Below are positions 1-5,117 of a stretch of DNA of 5,242 nucleotides, piece by piece (position 1 is the first letter of the stretch; each line of letters starts with the position of its first letter). The DNA comes from Frondihabitans sp. (GTDB taxonomy: Bacteria > Actinomycetota > Actinomycetes > Actinomycetales > Microbacteriaceae), in NCBI GenBank assembly GCA_025464735.1, contig JAODMX010000532.1:1-5242 (forward strand). The letters run 5' to 3'. Below the pieces are notes generated by a model. That model was not told the DNA's origin, ran no database searches, and saw only the letters and a program-made list of their open reading frames with translations. A program made the translations under genes and the position numbers.

Positions 1-1868
1 GTCATGAACGGAGCCGGGTAGTAGACGCGCCCCAGCTTGCCCTCGTTGCGGATCTCGATCTTGGACGCGATCGGGTGGATCGACGAGGTCGAGTGGTTGA
101 TGTACGAGATCGAACCGGTCGGCGGGACGGCCTGGAGGTTCTGGTTGTAGATGCCGTGCTCCATGACGCTGGCCTTCAGGGCGCGCCAATCCTCCTGAGT
201 CGGGATGGCGACGTTCGCGTCGGCGAACAACGCCGCACCGCGAGCCGTCGACGGCGCCCACTCCTGCTCGGTGTACTTGTCGAAGAACTCACCCGTGGCG
301 TACTGGGAGTCTTCGAAGCCACCGAACTTCGTCTTGCGCTCGATAGCGATCTTGTTGGACGCGCGGAGGGCGTGATAAAGCACCGTGTAGAAGTAGATGT
401 TCGTGAAGTCGATGCCCTCCTCGCTGCCGTAGTACACGCGTTCACGGGCGAGGTAGCCGTGCAGGTTCATCTGGCCGAGGCCGATGGCGTGCGAGGAGTC
501 GTTGCCGACCTCGATCGACCGGACCGACGCGATGTGGCTCATGTCGCTGACGGCGCTGAGCCCGCGAATGGCGGTCTCGACCGTGCGACCGAAGTCGGGG
601 GAATCCATCGACAGAGCGATGTTCATCGAGCCGAGGTTGCAGCTGATGTCTTTACCGATCTGGTTGTACGAGAGGTCTTCGTTGAACGTGGTCGGCGTGT
701 TGACCTGCAGGATCTCTGAACACAGGTTGGACATGTTGATCCGGCCCTTGATGGGGTTGGCCTTGTTCACCGTGTCTTCGAAGACGATGTAGGGGTAGCC
801 CGACTCGAACTGGATCTCCGCGATGGTCTGGAAGAACTCGCGAGCGTTGATCTTGGTCTTCTTGATGCGAGCGTCGTCAACCATCTCGCGATACTTCTCG
901 CTGATCGAGATGTCGCCGAACGGAACGCCGTAGACGCGCTCGACGTCGTAGGGCGAGAACAGATACATGTCCTCGTCTTTCTTGGCGAGCTCGAACGTGA
1001 TGTCGGGGACGACGACACCGAGGGACAGCGTCTTGATGCGGATCTTCTCGTCGGCGTTCTCACGCTTCGTGTCGAGGAAGCGCAGGATGTCGGGGTGGTG
1101 CGCGCTGAGGTAGACGGCACCGGCACCCTGGCGGGCACCGAGCTGGTTCGCGTAGCTGAAGCTGTCTTCGAGGAGCTTCATAACGGGGATGATGCCCGAC
1201 GACTGGTTTTCGATCTGCTTGATCGGCGCGCCGGCCTCGCGAATGTTCGACAGCGAGAGAGCAACGCCGCCGCCACGCTTCGAGAGCTGCAGCGAGGAGT
1301 TGATACCGCGGGAGATCGACTCCATGTTGTCTTCGATGCGGAGGAGGAAGCAGCTGACGAGCTCGCCGCGCTGCGCCTTCGCGGTGTTGAGGAAGGTCGG
1401 TGTGGCCGGCTGGAAGCGACCGGCGATGATCTCCTCGACAAGCTCGACGGCAAGCTTCTCGTCGCCCTGGGCGAGGCCAAGGGCAGTCATGACGACGCGG
1501 TCTTCGAAGCGCTCGAGGTAGCGCTTGCCGTCGAACGTCTTGAGCGTGTACGAGGTGTAGTACTTGAACGCGCCGAGGAAGGTCTGGAAGCGGAACTTCT
1601 TCGAGTAGGCGAGATCGTTCAGCTTCTCGATGAAGGCGAAGTCGTACAGGTCGATCGTCGCCTGCTCGTAGTAGTCGTTCTCGACCAGGTAGTCGAGGCG
1701 CTCCTTGAGGTTGTGAAAGAACACGGTGTTCTGGTTCACGTGCTGCAGGAAGTACTGCTTCGCCGCCTCGCGATCCTTGTCGAACTGGATCTCGCCGTTC
1801 GCCCCATAGAGGTTGAGCATGGCGTTCAGCGCGTGGTAGTCCATGCCGCTGTTCGGCCCCGCGATCAC
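1..1868 (-). CDS. nrdE: Class Ib ribonucleoside-diphosphate reductase, alpha (catalytic) subunit NrdE, C-terminus cut off by the window edge
   Basis: NrdE reduces ribonucleoside diphosphates to deoxyribonucleoside diphosphates in the cytoplasm, using a radical delivered by the NrdF dimer. I read the frame from the left edge to about position 1320 codon by codon without a stop, and the rest translates cleanly; 622 residues are present, and the family is usually about 700-720, so roughly 90 are missing. The N-terminus ([12 protein letters not shown], from residue 10) begins directly with the short RNR_N domain and has no ATP-cone, as in class Ib. Three active-site cysteines are visible: C173 (SCFLL), C383 (NLCSEI, with the neighbouring catalytic Asn and Glu) and C410 (SCNLGSMN). 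The PTGS segment lies at 583-586 and VYYPAPFM at the edge. The C-terminal tyrosine pair and redox cysteines lie outside. The start is uncertain: GTG at 1868 overlaps the nrdI stop as GTGA; TTG at 1895 has a GGAAG upstream; ATG at 1844 is residue 9. nrdF probably follows to the left. Confidence 0.96.
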   Translation of the reverse strand, partial: MIAGPNSGMDYHALNAMLNLYGANGEIQFDKDREAAKQYFLQHVNQNTVFFHNLKERLDYLVENDYYEQATIDLYDFAFIEKLNDLAYSKKFRFQTFLGAFKYYTSYTLKTFDGKRYLERFEDRVVMTALGLAQGDEKLAVELVEEIIAGRFQPATPTFLNTAKAQRGELVSCFLLRIEDNMESISRGINSSLQLSKRGGGVALSLSNIREAGAPIKQIENQSSGIIPVMKLLEDSFSYANQLGARQGAGAVYLSAHHPDILRFLDTKRENADEKIRIKTLSLGVVVPDITFELAKKDEDMYLFSPYDVERVYGVPFGDISISEKYREMVDDARIKKTKINAREFFQTIAEIQFESGYPYIVFEDTVNKANPIKGRINMSNLCSEILQVNTPTTFNEDLSYNQIGKDISCNLGSMNIALSMDSPDFGRTVETAIRGLSAVSDMSHIASVRSIEVGNDSSHAIGLGQMNLHGYLARERVYYGSEEGIDFTNIYFYTVLYHALRASNKIAIERKTKFGGFEDSQYATGEFFDKYTEQEWAPSTARGAALFADANVAIPTQEDWRALKASVMEHGIYNQNLQAVPPTGSISYINHSTSSIHPIASKIEIRNEGKLGRVYYPAPFM

Positions 1869-2281
1869 CTCGAGGTCATCGACTGCTGTGTCCAAAATTC
1901 TTCCAATCCGTTTTGTACTGCTGCTACGTCGTCTGGGGTGCCGAAAAGCTCGACACGGTAGAGAAGCGGAACCTGGCATTTGGCGGCGATGATGTCGCCG
2001 GCAAGGCAGTAGCCCTCACCGAAGTTCGTGTTGCCCGCGGCGATCACGCCGCGAATGAGAGACCGGTTGTCCTCGTCGTTGAGAAACCGGATGACCTGCT
2101 TCGGAACGGCGCCTCGGCCCTCGCCCCCGCCATAGGTCGGCAGGACGAGAACGAAGGGGTCACGGGCGTGGAGCGGTTCGTCGCTCGGAAAGAGGGGGAC
2201 CCGCTCGGCTGGGAAGCCCAGCTTCTCGACGAATCGGGCGGTGTTGCCCGAGACGCTGGAGAAGTAGATGAGGTGGGTCAT
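1865..2281 (-). CDS. nrdI: NrdI, flavodoxin-like activator of class Ib ribonucleotide reductase
   Basis: NrdI is a small FMN protein that, in characterised systems, supplies oxidant for assembling the dimanganese-tyrosyl radical cofactor of NrdF. The product is 138 residues, normal for the family. The FMN phosphate loop is at the N-terminus (SSVSGNT, residues 8-14). A second flavin loop is PTYGGGE (48-54), and a third conserved stretch is [12 protein letters not shown] (81-92). I chose the ATG at 2281 because it gives the canonical N-terminus MTHLIYFSS and has GGAGG upstream; the reading frame stays open for 73 more codons upstream, but that part is an out-of-frame shadow of nrdH. It lies 23 bases after nrdH, and its TGA overlaps the possible GTG start of nrdE by four bases, so the three genes should form one transcript. 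Confidence 0.96.
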   Translation of the reverse strand: MTHLIYFSSVSGNTARFVEKLGFPAERVPLFPSDEPLHARDPFVLVLPTYGGGEGRGAVPKQVIRFLNDEDNRSLIRGVIAAGNTNFGEGYCLAGDIIAAKCQVPLLYRVELFGTPDDVAAVQNGLEEFWTQQSMTSR

Positions 2282-2283
2282 TG

Positions 2284-2300
2284 CGTCACCCTCCGTGACG
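2284..2300 (-). promoter_or_regulatory. Hairpin displaying the nrdI Shine-Dalgarno sequence in its loop
   Basis: Read on the minus strand, CGTCAC GGAGG GTGACG is a perfect 6-bp stem with a 5-base loop, and the loop is exactly the Shine-Dalgarno GGAGG. The stem begins four bases after the nrdH stop codon and ends two bases before the nrdI ATG. A ribosome finishing nrdH would cover and melt it. Sequence and pairing are direct observations; control of nrdI translation is inference. Confidence 0.6.
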
Positions 2301-2304
2301 GGCG

Positions 2305-2538
2305 TCAGGCGACGGCAGCGGCGAGGCCCGCGATCTTGTCGGGGCGGAAGCCGCTCCAGTGGTCTTCGTCGGTGACGACGACCGGCGCCTGCAGGTAGCC
2401 GAGGGCCTTGACCGTCTCCAAAGCCTTCTCGTCGACGGAGACATCGAAGACTTCGTATTCGATGCCCTTGTTGTCGAGAGCGCGGTAGGTGGCCGTGCAC
2501 TGAACGCAGGACGGCTTGGTGTAGACGGTGATGGCCAT
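2305..2538 (-). CDS. nrdH: NrdH-redoxin, electron donor for class Ib ribonucleotide reductase
   Basis: NrdH is a glutaredoxin-shaped protein that is reduced by thioredoxin reductase and passes electrons to NrdE. The product is 77 residues, typical of the family. The redox motif CVQC is at residues 11-14, in the NrdH form C-[VM]-Q-C. The cis-proline segment APVV is at 51-54, and the family hallmark WSGFRP is at 61-66. The start at 2538 is preceded by a good Shine-Dalgarno sequence (AAGGGGA, four bases from the ATG). It is the first gene of the nrdHIE(F) operon, and the regulatory region to its right holds NrdR-like and DnaA boxes. Confidence 0.97.
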   Translation of the reverse strand: MAITVYTKPSCVQCTATYRALDNKGIEYEVFDVSVDEKALETVKALGYLQAPVVVTDEDHWSGFRPDKIAGLAAAVA

Positions 2539-2556
2539 GGTTTCCCCTTATCTGGA

Positions 2557-2568
2557 CGCCTTTCGGCG
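2557..2568 (-). repeat. GNRA-capped hairpin in the nrdH leader
   Basis: On the minus strand this reads CGCC GAAA GGCG, a 4-bp GC stem closed by a GAAA tetraloop, ending about 10 bases before the nrdH Shine-Dalgarno sequence. GNRA tetraloops are unusually stable in RNA. A role in mRNA stability or ribosome access is inference only. Confidence 0.4.
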
Positions 2569-2608
2569 ACGTGGTGACTACTAAGAAGTAACGCTCTGGT
2601 GGGGTAGT

Positions 2609-2625
2609 GGATTCCCCTGGAATCC
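2609..2625 (-). repeat. Perfect 7-bp inverted repeat in the nrdH leader
   Basis: GGATTCC and GGAATCC are perfect reverse complements separated by three bases, so the transcript of either strand can form a compact hairpin. On the minus strand it lies about 40-55 bases downstream of the inferred nrd transcription start and about 70 bases before the nrdH ATG. No T-tract follows it, so it is not an intrinsic terminator. It could instead be a protein-binding palindrome. Confidence 0.45.
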
Positions 2626-2668
2626 GCCGCCGACGCTCTCGAGCTCGTGTGGTTGTTGCTGCTGATCG

Positions 2669-2684
2669 ATACTACATCTAGGGT
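2669..2684. promoter_or_regulatory. NrdR box 1 (nrdH-proximal)
   Basis: The 16-mer ATACTACATCTAGGGT matches the published NrdR consensus acaCwAtATaTwGtgt at 12 of 16 positions by my alignment, including the core C-T-A and T-A-G. NrdR is the zinc-finger/ATP-cone repressor of ribonucleotide reductase genes. Its pairing with a second box at the usual spacing, directly upstream of nrdH, is the main support. It overlaps the candidate -10 of the nrd promoter. Confidence 0.75.
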
Positions 2685-2703
2685 CCGACATCGGAAAGCA
2701 CAA
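2669..2703 (-). promoter_or_regulatory. Candidate promoter of the nrdHIE(F) operon, embedded in the NrdR boxes
   Basis: On the minus strand a weak -35 TTGTGC (2703-2698) is 17 bases from TAGATG (2680-2675). The better -10 candidate, TAGTAT (2674-2669), is six bases farther on. The hexamers are only partial matches, so the exact promoter is uncertain. Transcription from here would leave a leader of roughly 120-130 bases with no ATG in it. Both NrdR-like boxes cover the promoter, as expected for repression. Confidence 0.45.
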
Positions 2704-2716
2704 CTAGATGCAGTGT
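2701..2716. promoter_or_regulatory. NrdR box 2 (nrdH-distal)
   Basis: The 16-mer CAACTAGATGCAGTGT matches the NrdR consensus at 11 of 16 positions, with a strong right half (AGTGT). It starts 32 bases after box 1, leaving a 16-base gap, about three helical turns from centre to centre, which is the usual spacing of NrdR box pairs. The two boxes also share CATCTAG/CTAGATG in inverted orientation. Confidence 0.72.
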
Positions 2717-2743
2717 TACAGCCGTGTAATTACGAGCGCTGGA

Positions 2744-2752
2744 TTATCCACA
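2744..2752 (+). promoter_or_regulatory. Exact DnaA box, TTATCCACA
   Basis: This is a perfect match to the high-affinity 9-base DnaA box. It lies 28 bases beyond NrdR box 2, upstream of the inferred nrd -35 region. It is one of two exact copies in this intergenic region, whereas I found none in the flanking genes. A regulatory rather than origin function is inferred from the absence of dnaA or dnaN nearby. Confidence 0.6.
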
Positions 2753-2775
2753 GGTTGTGAGACTCCGGAGGGTGG

Positions 2776-2784
2776 TTATCCCCG
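2776..2784 (+). promoter_or_regulatory. Degenerate DnaA box, TTATCCCCG
   Basis: It matches TTATCCACA at seven of nine positions and keeps the TTATCC core. It starts 32 bases after the exact box, about three helical turns, in the same orientation, which would suit cooperative DnaA binding. Alone it would not be notable. Confidence 0.3.
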
Positions 2785-2833
2785 GAAAATCGCTTCTCTG
2801 CACAGCTTCCTCCCCACCTCCGACATCGCCTTC

Positions 2834-2842
2834 TGTGGATAA
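2834..2842 (-). promoter_or_regulatory. Exact DnaA box on the minus strand, TGTGGATAA
   Basis: This is the exact reverse complement of TTATCCACA, so the second perfect DnaA box in the region, facing the first. It lies 90 bases from the first and 119 bases before the MFS start codon. A further 7-of-9 match in the same orientation (TGTGGAGAG) is at 2913-2921. Confidence 0.58.
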
Positions 2843-2924
2843 CTCGCCCTGTCCCCATTTCGGGGCGTCGGCGTGTCGCGGATCCGGCACCACAGGATCC
2901 TGCAGTCCGTCTTGTGGAGAGCTG

Positions 2925-2939
2925 GCCGAGGCCCTCGGC
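2925..2939 (+). repeat. 6-bp GC-rich inverted repeat at the expected -35 of the MFS gene
   Basis: GCCGAG and CTCGGC are perfect reverse complements around a 3-base GCC spacer. The repeat sits where the -35 element of the MFS promoter should be, and no recognisable -35 hexamer is present there. It may be an operator, or a chance palindrome in GC-rich DNA. Confidence 0.3.
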
Positions 2940-2946
2940 GCTTCCG

Positions 2947-2962
2947 TAGACTTGACGCCTTG
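2947..2962 (+). promoter_or_regulatory. -10 element placing transcription at or near the GTG start of the MFS gene
   Basis: TAGACT (2947-2952) resembles an actinobacterial TANNNT -10 hexamer and would start transcription at about 2959-2962. The MFS GTG is at 2962, there is no purine-rich Shine-Dalgarno sequence before it, and an in-frame TGA at 2953-2955 rules out an earlier start in that frame. Leaderless or nearly leaderless expression is inferred. Confidence 0.42.
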
Positions 2963-4173
2963 TGGGCGCCTATTCGAACCTTCTGAAGACGCCGGGAGTC
3001 GCGCGGATCATCACCGCACAACTGACCGCCCGGCTTCCCTTCGGCATGCTCTCCCTGGCCTTCCTCCTCCACGTCGAGCACATCACTCACTCCTACGGCG
3101 CGGCAGGCGTCGTCTTGGCTGCGACGAGCGTCGGCCAGGCGATCTCCGGCCCGCTGACCAGTCGATGGATGGGCCAATGGGGCATGCGCCCGGTCCTGCT
3201 GCTCACCCTCGCCGTCTGCGCCTCGAGCCTTGTCGTCTTTGCGCTGGTGACGATGACGCTCCCGTTCTACATGCTCGTCGGCTTCCTCGCGGGGCTCAGC
3301 GTCCCGCCCATCCAGCCCGCGGTCCGCACCATCTATCCGAAGATGGTCAACTCGTCGCAGCTCACGCCTCTGTTCTCCCTCGACGCCTCGGCGCAGGAGA
3401 TCATCTGGGTCGCCGGCCCAGTCATCACGACCTTCATCGGCACGCAGATCGGCACCATGTGGGCGATCCTCACGGCGGCGACCTTCCTCGTCGGTGGCGG
3501 CATCTGGTTCATCGCCTCTCCCGAGGTCGGGCGAGTGCGCATCCCCAGGAGCAAGAGGTCGTTCGGCAAAGTTCTTGCGCGACCGACAGTCCTCCTCTCG
3601 ACGATCACCGGATTCCTGCTCATCGGCACCTGTGCGTCGGTCGAGGCGGGTGTGATCAGCGCCTTCGGCGACGGCAGCCCGAACAGCGGCTTCGTCCTCG
3701 CAGTGTTCGCCATTGGTTCGCTCGCCGGTGGTCTCCTGCTCGGTCACCTCGCGGTGGGTCCGTGGGCGCTGCCCGTTCGCATGGTCATCGTCTTCATCGG
3801 AATCACCCTCACCGTCTTCATGCCGACGTCGTTCGTCTGGCTCTGCGTCACGCTGCTCATCGCCGGTCTCGGCATCGCACCGGCTCTTGCCGTCATGTTC
3901 GCGATCGTCTCGTCGAGCGTCCGATTCAGCGACACGGCCGAGGCCTACGGGTGGGCCGGCACGGGCCAGCTGATCGGTGCCGCTCTGGGCTCCGCCATCG
4001 CGGGAGTGCTCATCGACCGAACCGGTACCGTCGGCGGCCTCGGTGTCGCGGCGGCGTTCGCGTTCATCGGAATCCTGGTGCCTCTCGTCTTCAAACGCGT
4101 CCTCCCCGACCTTCGCGGCGCCGACGCGAGTCCCCTCGCCGATACTGAGCCCGTTCCCATCCAGGCCAGCTGA
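2962..4173 (+). CDS. Major facilitator superfamily transporter, substrate unknown
   Basis: The 403-residue product is the usual size for a 12-helix MFS carrier. Hydrophobic segments lie at about 13-37, 45-63, 76-98, 99-118, 144-162, 164-185, 209-231, 242-262, 271-290, 291-315, 333-351 and 358-378, with a basic central loop near 190-206 (RVRIPRSKRS). The loop between helices 2 and 3 carries a degenerate motif A, GPLTSRWMGQWGMR (63-76), in which the usual Asp is Ser67. SVPPIQPAVRTIYPKMV (113-129) is another conserved-looking block. The tail from about 382 is hydrophilic. The start is GTG, fixed by a TGA two codons upstream in frame; no Shine-Dalgarno is present. It is probably an inner-membrane secondary transporter, but nothing in sequence or context identifies the substrate. 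It diverges from the nrd operon and is followed 29 bases later by the aldo/keto reductase. Confidence 0.9.
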   Translation: MGAYSNLLKTPGVARIITAQLTARLPFGMLSLAFLLHVEHITHSYGAAGVVLAATSVGQAISGPLTSRWMGQWGMRPVLLLTLAVCASSLVVFALVTMTLPFYMLVGFLAGLSVPPIQPAVRTIYPKMVNSSQLTPLFSLDASAQEIIWVAGPVITTFIGTQIGTMWAILTAATFLVGGGIWFIASPEVGRVRIPRSKRSFGKVLARPTVLLSTITGFLLIGTCASVEAGVISAFGDGSPNSGFVLAVFAIGSLAGGLLLGHLAVGPWALPVRMVIVFIGITLTVFMPTSFVWLCVTLLIAGLGIAPALAVMFAIVSSSVRFSDTAEAYGWAGTGQLIGAALGSAIAGVLIDRTGTVGGLGVAAAFAFIGILVPLVFKRVLPDLRGADASPLADTEPVPIQAS

Positions 4174-4190
4174 CGATCACCCGGCAGGCC

Positions 4191-4203
4191 CATAATCGAG
4201 GCA
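4191..4203 (+). promoter_or_regulatory. -10 element for leaderless transcription of the aldo/keto reductase gene
   Basis: CATAAT (4191-4196) is a five-of-six match to TATAAT and lies so that the first transcribed base would be 4203, the A of the ATG. The only Shine-Dalgarno-like string, GAGG, is one base from the ATG, too close to work. No good -35 is visible. The gene may also be reached by readthrough from the transporter. Confidence 0.5.
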
Positions 4204-5033
4204 TGTCAGATCACGCGGTGCCCTCCATCCGGCTCAACGACGGTAACTCGATCCCTCAGCTCGGGCTGGGCGTGTACAAGGTCGACGACGACGGAGCCGA
4301 GCGCGCGTCGAGCACTGCTCTTGAGGTCGGCTACCGACACCTCGACACGGCCGAGTACTACGGCAACGAAGCCGGGGTGGGTCGCGCACTTCGCTCCTCC
4401 GGTCTCCCCCGCGACGACGTCTTCGTCACCACCAAAGTCTGGAACGACCAACAGGGCTACGAATCGACCCTGCTGTCGTTCGATCGCAGCATGAAACGTC
4501 TGGGCCTCGATGTCGTCGATCTCTACCTCATCCACTGGCCAGCGCCGCGCCAGGATCTCTACATCGAGACCTACCGGGCGCTCGAGAAGATCCGTGAAGA
4601 GGGGCGGGCGCGTTCCATCGGCGTCTGCAACTTCCAGACCCACCACCTGGAGCGACTGCTCGGGGAGACCGACGTCGTGCCCGTGATCAACCAGATCGAG
4701 GTGCAGCCCTGGCTTCAGCAGCGCGAGCTGCGCGCCTTCGGCGATGCCCGCCACATCGTGACCGAAGCCTGGTCTCCGCTGGCGCGGGGCCGGATCCTGG
4801 ACGAACCGACCCTGACGACGCTCGCGGCCAAATACGGCGTCTCGACGGCGCAGATCGTGATCCGGTGGCACCTTCAGTCAGGTCTCGTAGTGATCCCGAA
4901 GTCGGTGACCCCGTCGCGCATCGCCGAGAACTTCGACGTCTTCGGCTTCGAGCTGTCGGCCGACGATCTCGCGACGATCGACTCGCTCGATTCGGGCGAG
5001 CGGGTCGGTTCGCACCCGGACGAGGTCGGCTGA
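4203..5033 (+). CDS. Aldo/keto reductase, 2,5-diketo-D-gluconate reductase-like (AKR5 type)
   Basis: This cytoplasmic NADPH-dependent oxidoreductase should reduce aldehydes or ketones to alcohols. The 276-residue length fits the bacterial AKR5 group, a single (beta/alpha)8 barrel. The catalytic tetrad is complete: Asp48, Tyr53, Lys78 and His111. The three family signatures are all present: GYRHLDTAEYYGNE (43-56), the segment ending in GRARSIGVCNF (134-144), and IPKSVTPSRIAEN (231-243). In the last, Lys233, Ser234 and Arg239 would bind the 2'-phosphate of NADPH. NQIEVQPW (163-170) and EAWSPLARG (188-196) are further typical barrel strands. The ATG at 4203 gives the standard N-terminal beta-hairpin. 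The physiological substrate cannot be told; resemblance to diketogluconate reductases is a family label only. It lies 29 bases after the MFS transporter on the same strand, so co-transcription is possible although it has its own -10-like element. Confidence 0.94.
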   Translation: MSDHAVPSIRLNDGNSIPQLGLGVYKVDDDGAERASSTALEVGYRHLDTAEYYGNEAGVGRALRSSGLPRDDVFVTTKVWNDQQGYESTLLSFDRSMKRLGLDVVDLYLIHWPAPRQDLYIETYRALEKIREEGRARSIGVCNFQTHHLERLLGETDVVPVINQIEVQPWLQQRELRAFGDARHIVTEAWSPLARGRILDEPTLTTLAAKYGVSTAQIVIRWHLQSGLVVIPKSVTPSRIAENFDVFGFELSADDLATIDSLDSGERVGSHPDEVG

Positions 5034-5085
5034 GGCGCCCGCGCCGCGGCGGAACAGGGTGCGGCGGCACTCACGCCTCTGCCGG

Positions 5086-5112
5086 TAGCGTGGAAGCTCG
5101 CACCAGAAGGAG
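5086..5112 (+). promoter_or_regulatory. Candidate promoter -10 and Shine-Dalgarno of the RNase HI gene
   Basis: TAGCGT (5086-5091) is a plausible actinobacterial -10 that would start transcription at about 5098. A strong Shine-Dalgarno, AAGGAG (5107-5112), follows, five bases from the ATG at 5118. No -35 element is recognisable. The Shine-Dalgarno is secure; the -10 is tentative. Confidence 0.45.
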
Positions 5113-5117
5113 TTCAC

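Larger units (their letters stand above)
2539..2961. other. Divergent regulatory region between nrdH and the MFS transporter gene
   Basis: This 423-base stretch has no convincing gene: its open frames on both strands lack family resemblance and are extensions of frames shadowing the flanking genes. It is visibly less GC-rich than the neighbouring genes between about 2640 and 2760. From left to right it holds the probable nrd leader with two hairpins, the nrd promoter with two NrdR-like boxes, a DnaA-box cluster, and the promoter of the rightward MFS gene. Confidence 0.8.

Noticed and set aside
75..719. Long plus-strand open frame opposite nrdE
   Set aside because: It is the antisense shadow of nrdE; its Arg/Val/Asp-rich product has no domain-like features, while the minus strand encodes clear NrdE motifs.
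1095..1961. A 288-codon plus-strand open frame opposite nrdE and the nrdI end
   Set aside because: It is low-complexity Val/Glu/Leu/Arg-rich sequence, typical of a high-GC antisense shadow, and it crosses the nrdE-nrdI junction.
2609..2625. Intrinsic terminator
   Set aside because: The stem is perfect but no T-tract follows on either strand, and it lies in a leader rather than after a gene.
2744..2842. Chromosomal origin of replication
   Set aside because: Only two exact DnaA boxes are present, there is no long AT-rich unwinding element, and neither dnaA nor dnaN is adjacent; a regulatory cluster fits better.
2893..2902. CAGGATCCTG palindrome as an operator
   Set aside because: It is a single 10-base palindrome with no partner, no clear promoter relation and no recognisable regulator; chance is sufficient.
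2776..3747. A 323-codon minus-strand open frame opposite the MFS gene
   Set aside because: It is dominated by Arg, Asp, Glu and Gly, as expected from reading the reverse of a membrane-protein gene; no motif or ribosome site supports it.
2757..4148. A 463-codon plus-strand open frame overlapping the MFS gene
   Set aside because: Its product is rich in Arg, His, Pro and Ser without hydrophobic segments, while the MFS frame gives a regular 12-helix protein. It is the longest open frame here but a shadow.
5034..5117. Terminator after the aldo/keto reductase
   Set aside because: There are GC-rich palindromes such as CGCCGCGGCG (5042-5051), but no T-run follows and the string is expected in DNA this GC-rich.
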